Shown one piece after another: positions 12,970 through 14,586 of a stretch of DNA of 14,586 bases. The stretch comes from CAYWFF01 sp964458085 (GTDB lineage Bacteria; Patescibacteriota; Microgenomatia; UBA8517), in NCBI GenBank assembly GCA_964458085.1, contig CAYWFF010000025.1, positions 1 to 14,586 on the forward strand. The letters run 5' to 3'. Every line of letters starts with the position of its first letter. Position 1 is the stretch's first letter. The notes beneath the pieces were generated by a model. It ran no database searches, was not told where the DNA came from, and worked only from the letters and a program-made list of their open reading frames with translations. The position numbers were made by a program, and so were the translations under genes.

Positions 12970-14586
12970 TTAAGTTACTTTTTCCCAATGATATTGAAGT
13001 TTTTGCTCTCCCGGGAGTATTTTTATCTTATCTCCTGGATTTATTTCTTCTGAAAGTAGTGCTTGAGAAATAATGTCTCCGATAACTAAATCAACTACTC
13101 TTCTCATTGGTCGCGCTCCGAACAAGGGATCAAAACCGTCTTGCGCAACTTTAGTAAAAAGACCGTCATGAAATTCCACTCGTACGTTTTTTTCAAGCAT
13201 TCTTTTTTTGAAATGGTGAAGTTGGAGTTCGGCTATTTGAGTCAGGTGCTCGTGTGTTAACGGTTCATAAACAACAACACCGTCAAACCTGTTAATAAAT
13301 TCAGGAGAAAAAACCCGCTCTTTTAAAATGTGCTCCAGGACTTTTTGCTGAAGTGTTTCTCCGGGAACTCCTTGGGTTACGAGTTGCCAAATCAGGTCAG
13401 AACCGGCATTTGAAGTTGCCACAACAAAAAGATTTCTGCAGTCAATTTTTCTGCCGAATGCATCCATAATGTAGCCTTCGTCAAAAAGAGTCAGTAAGAC
13501 ATTGTAAATATCACTGGTCGCTTTTTCGAGTTCATCTAGAAGCAGCAGTCCAGCAGGGTTGTTTCTGACTGCAGTTGTTAGCATACCCGGCTGATTGAGA
13601 TGCGCAGAACCAATTAACTTTGTTACTCCTTCGTATCCGACAAATTCGGCCATATCAAAACGCATAATGTCTGTGTGTCCATAGTATATATTTGATAAAA
13701 CTTTTGCGGTTTCAGTTTTTCCGACACCTGTTGGTCCTAAGAAAAGAAATGTTCCAACCGGTTGATTACTACCGGCAACACCCATCACGCGGGATCTTAA
13801 CGATTGCCCAATCATACTGATTGCGGTTTTTTGGCCTACAATTTGCTCATGCATGAGAGTTTCTACGTTTGCTAGTTTTTTCTTGTCTTCAGAAGTTAAA
13901 GTAGTTAGTGGAATTCCAGTACGTTCAGAAATAACCGTTGTGATGTCGTCAATTGTGATTGCCTTTTTATTTTGATGTTGTACATAGTTGACACAATTTT
14001 CCAGAAGTTCCACTGCCTTTTTAGGGAAAGGAATATCCGAAAAATACCTGTCGGCAAGTGTAACCATTTTCCGAAGAACGGGGATGGGAATAGTTATACC
14101 TGTTGCGTTTTCAAGTTCTGCCGCTTTATCGATAAGTACTTGAGTTGCATGAGCAGACGGAAGGGGAACAACTTCTAATTTTTCAAAATATTTCATTAAC
14201 CGTGAATTTCTTGAAATATACTTTTCGTTTTCTTCAGGTGTGACAACTGCTACGATTGATAGTTTTTTTCTTTCAAGTTGTGATTCAAAGATGTCCGTAA
14301 AGTCATTTCCTTCCATTTGGGCGTTGGTGAGTCTTGCTAAGTCCCGAATAACAAGCACAACGTTTCCTGCGGAGGCAGCTTCTGCTAGCATACTTTGGAT
14401 AACAATCTTTTTTTCATTTCTGTCAAAAACCCCTGCTGTTAAATTGACAATATTTACATCAATCAATCTCTGATAATTGCTGTCAAGTCTATCAGCTAAT
14501 TCCAAGAGTATTGCTTTTTTCCCGACTCCCGGCTGACCCGTCAAAAGGACACTTGATTTTGCAGCTAAGATGCGTTCAAGTCTTGT
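12970..14586 (-). CDS. Clp/Hsp100-family ATPase with two AAA+ modules, 5' end outside window
   Basis: The frame is open to the right edge (538 aa visible), so the N-terminus is missing. Module D1 starts with Walker A GQPGVGKK (17-24), where the usual T/S after GK is K, and has IRDLAR where Walker B normally reads IDEIH, and KYF where the arginine-finger region reads RRF. D2 has intact Walker A (GPTGVGKTE), Walker B (LLLLDELEKA), arginine finger (FINRFD) and sensor 2 (GARPMRR). There is no ClpB middle coiled coil between modules, so the layout is nearer ClpA/ClpC. The D2 pore loop is GSAHLNQPG instead of the GAPPGYVG type. The family unfolds proteins using ATP; this member may work with D2 only. 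Convergent with copA, 3 nt apart. A TTG at 14544 is not the start, since homology continues upstream. Confidence 0.88.
   Translation of the reverse strand, partial: TRLERILAAKSSVLLTGQPGVGKKAILLELADRLDSNYQRLIDVNIVNLTAGVFDRNEKKIVIQSMLAEAASAGNVVLVIRDLARLTNAQMEGNDFTDIFESQLERKKLSIVAVVTPEENEKYISRNSRLMKYFEKLEVVPLPSAHATQVLIDKAAELENATGITIPIPVLRKMVTLADRYFSDIPFPKKAVELLENCVNYVQHQNKKAITIDDITTVISERTGIPLTTLTSEDKKKLANVETLMHEQIVGQKTAISMIGQSLRSRVMGVAGSNQPVGTFLFLGPTGVGKTETAKVLSNIYYGHTDIMRFDMAEFVGYEGVTKLIGSAHLNQPGMLTTAVRNNPAGLLLLDELEKATSDIYNVLLTLFDEGYIMDAFGRKIDCRNLFVVATSNAGSDLIWQLVTQGVPGETLQQKVLEHILKERVFSPEFINRFDGVVVYEPLTHEHLTQIAELQLHHFKKRMLEKNVRVEFHDGLFTKVAQDGFDPLFGARPMRRVVDLVIGDIISQALLSEEINPGDKIKILPGEQKLQYHWEKVT

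Noticed and set aside
1..14586. tRNA, rRNA, CRISPR array, transposase or phage genes
   Set aside because: I looked for cloverleaf-like segments, rRNA words, regular repeats and mobile-element proteins and saw none. No scan program was run.

Overview
The window looks like a piece of a Candidate Phyla Radiation (Patescibacteria, perhaps Microgenomates-like) genome. It is AT-rich and compact, with 4-nt ATGA overlaps between genes and many starts without a Shine-Dalgarno site. The sequence is a metagenomic scaffold: it has two runs of exactly 100 N, and one is flanked by a duplicated 55-mer. The lineage is an inference from style and gene types, not from a marker gene.

Layout. Positions 1-1831 (minus) hold most of a two-domain protein, a GT4 glycosyltransferase followed by an all-helical six-hairpin-glycosidase-like domain; it runs off the left edge. 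A 425-nt divergent intergenic region follows, with an orphan intrinsic terminator and a near-consensus promoter for greA. After an intergenic assembly gap comes lysS, which is cut by the second N gap; the other side of that gap is the tail of a separate HD-domain phosphohydrolase. The apparent single reading frame across this gap is an artefact. Positions 5237-5436 form a self-contained unit of promoter, structured RNA and intrinsic terminator that I cannot assign to a known family. A cluster follows: histidine phosphatase, an 86-aa unknown, serS, an ART-fold-like protein and a 58-aa acidic protein.

Positions 8576-12966 are a copper-handling island. On the minus strand lie a CopZ-like chaperone and a DsbD/TauE-type membrane protein fused to a cupredoxin. 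On the plus strand lie a CsoR repressor, a membrane-anchored cupredoxin and a CopA P1B-type ATPase. The two arms diverge from one intergenic region with back-to-back promoters whose -35 boxes overlap, and with a G/C-tract inverted repeat typical of CsoR operators at the csoR start site. The likely logic is that Cu(I) releases CsoR, which induces csoR, cupredoxin and copA; CopZ and the cupredoxins pass copper to or from the membrane proteins. The right edge (minus) is a two-AAA-module Clp/Hsp100 ATPase whose first module has lost its key ATPase residues and whose second module lacks the usual aromatic pore loop.

The most notable points are four -10 boxes placed 5-7 nt before start codons (probable leaderless mRNAs), two small upstream ORFs that end just before greA and the phosphatase, the unassigned structured RNA, the degenerate Clp ATPase, and the ART-like/acidic-peptide pair behind serS.
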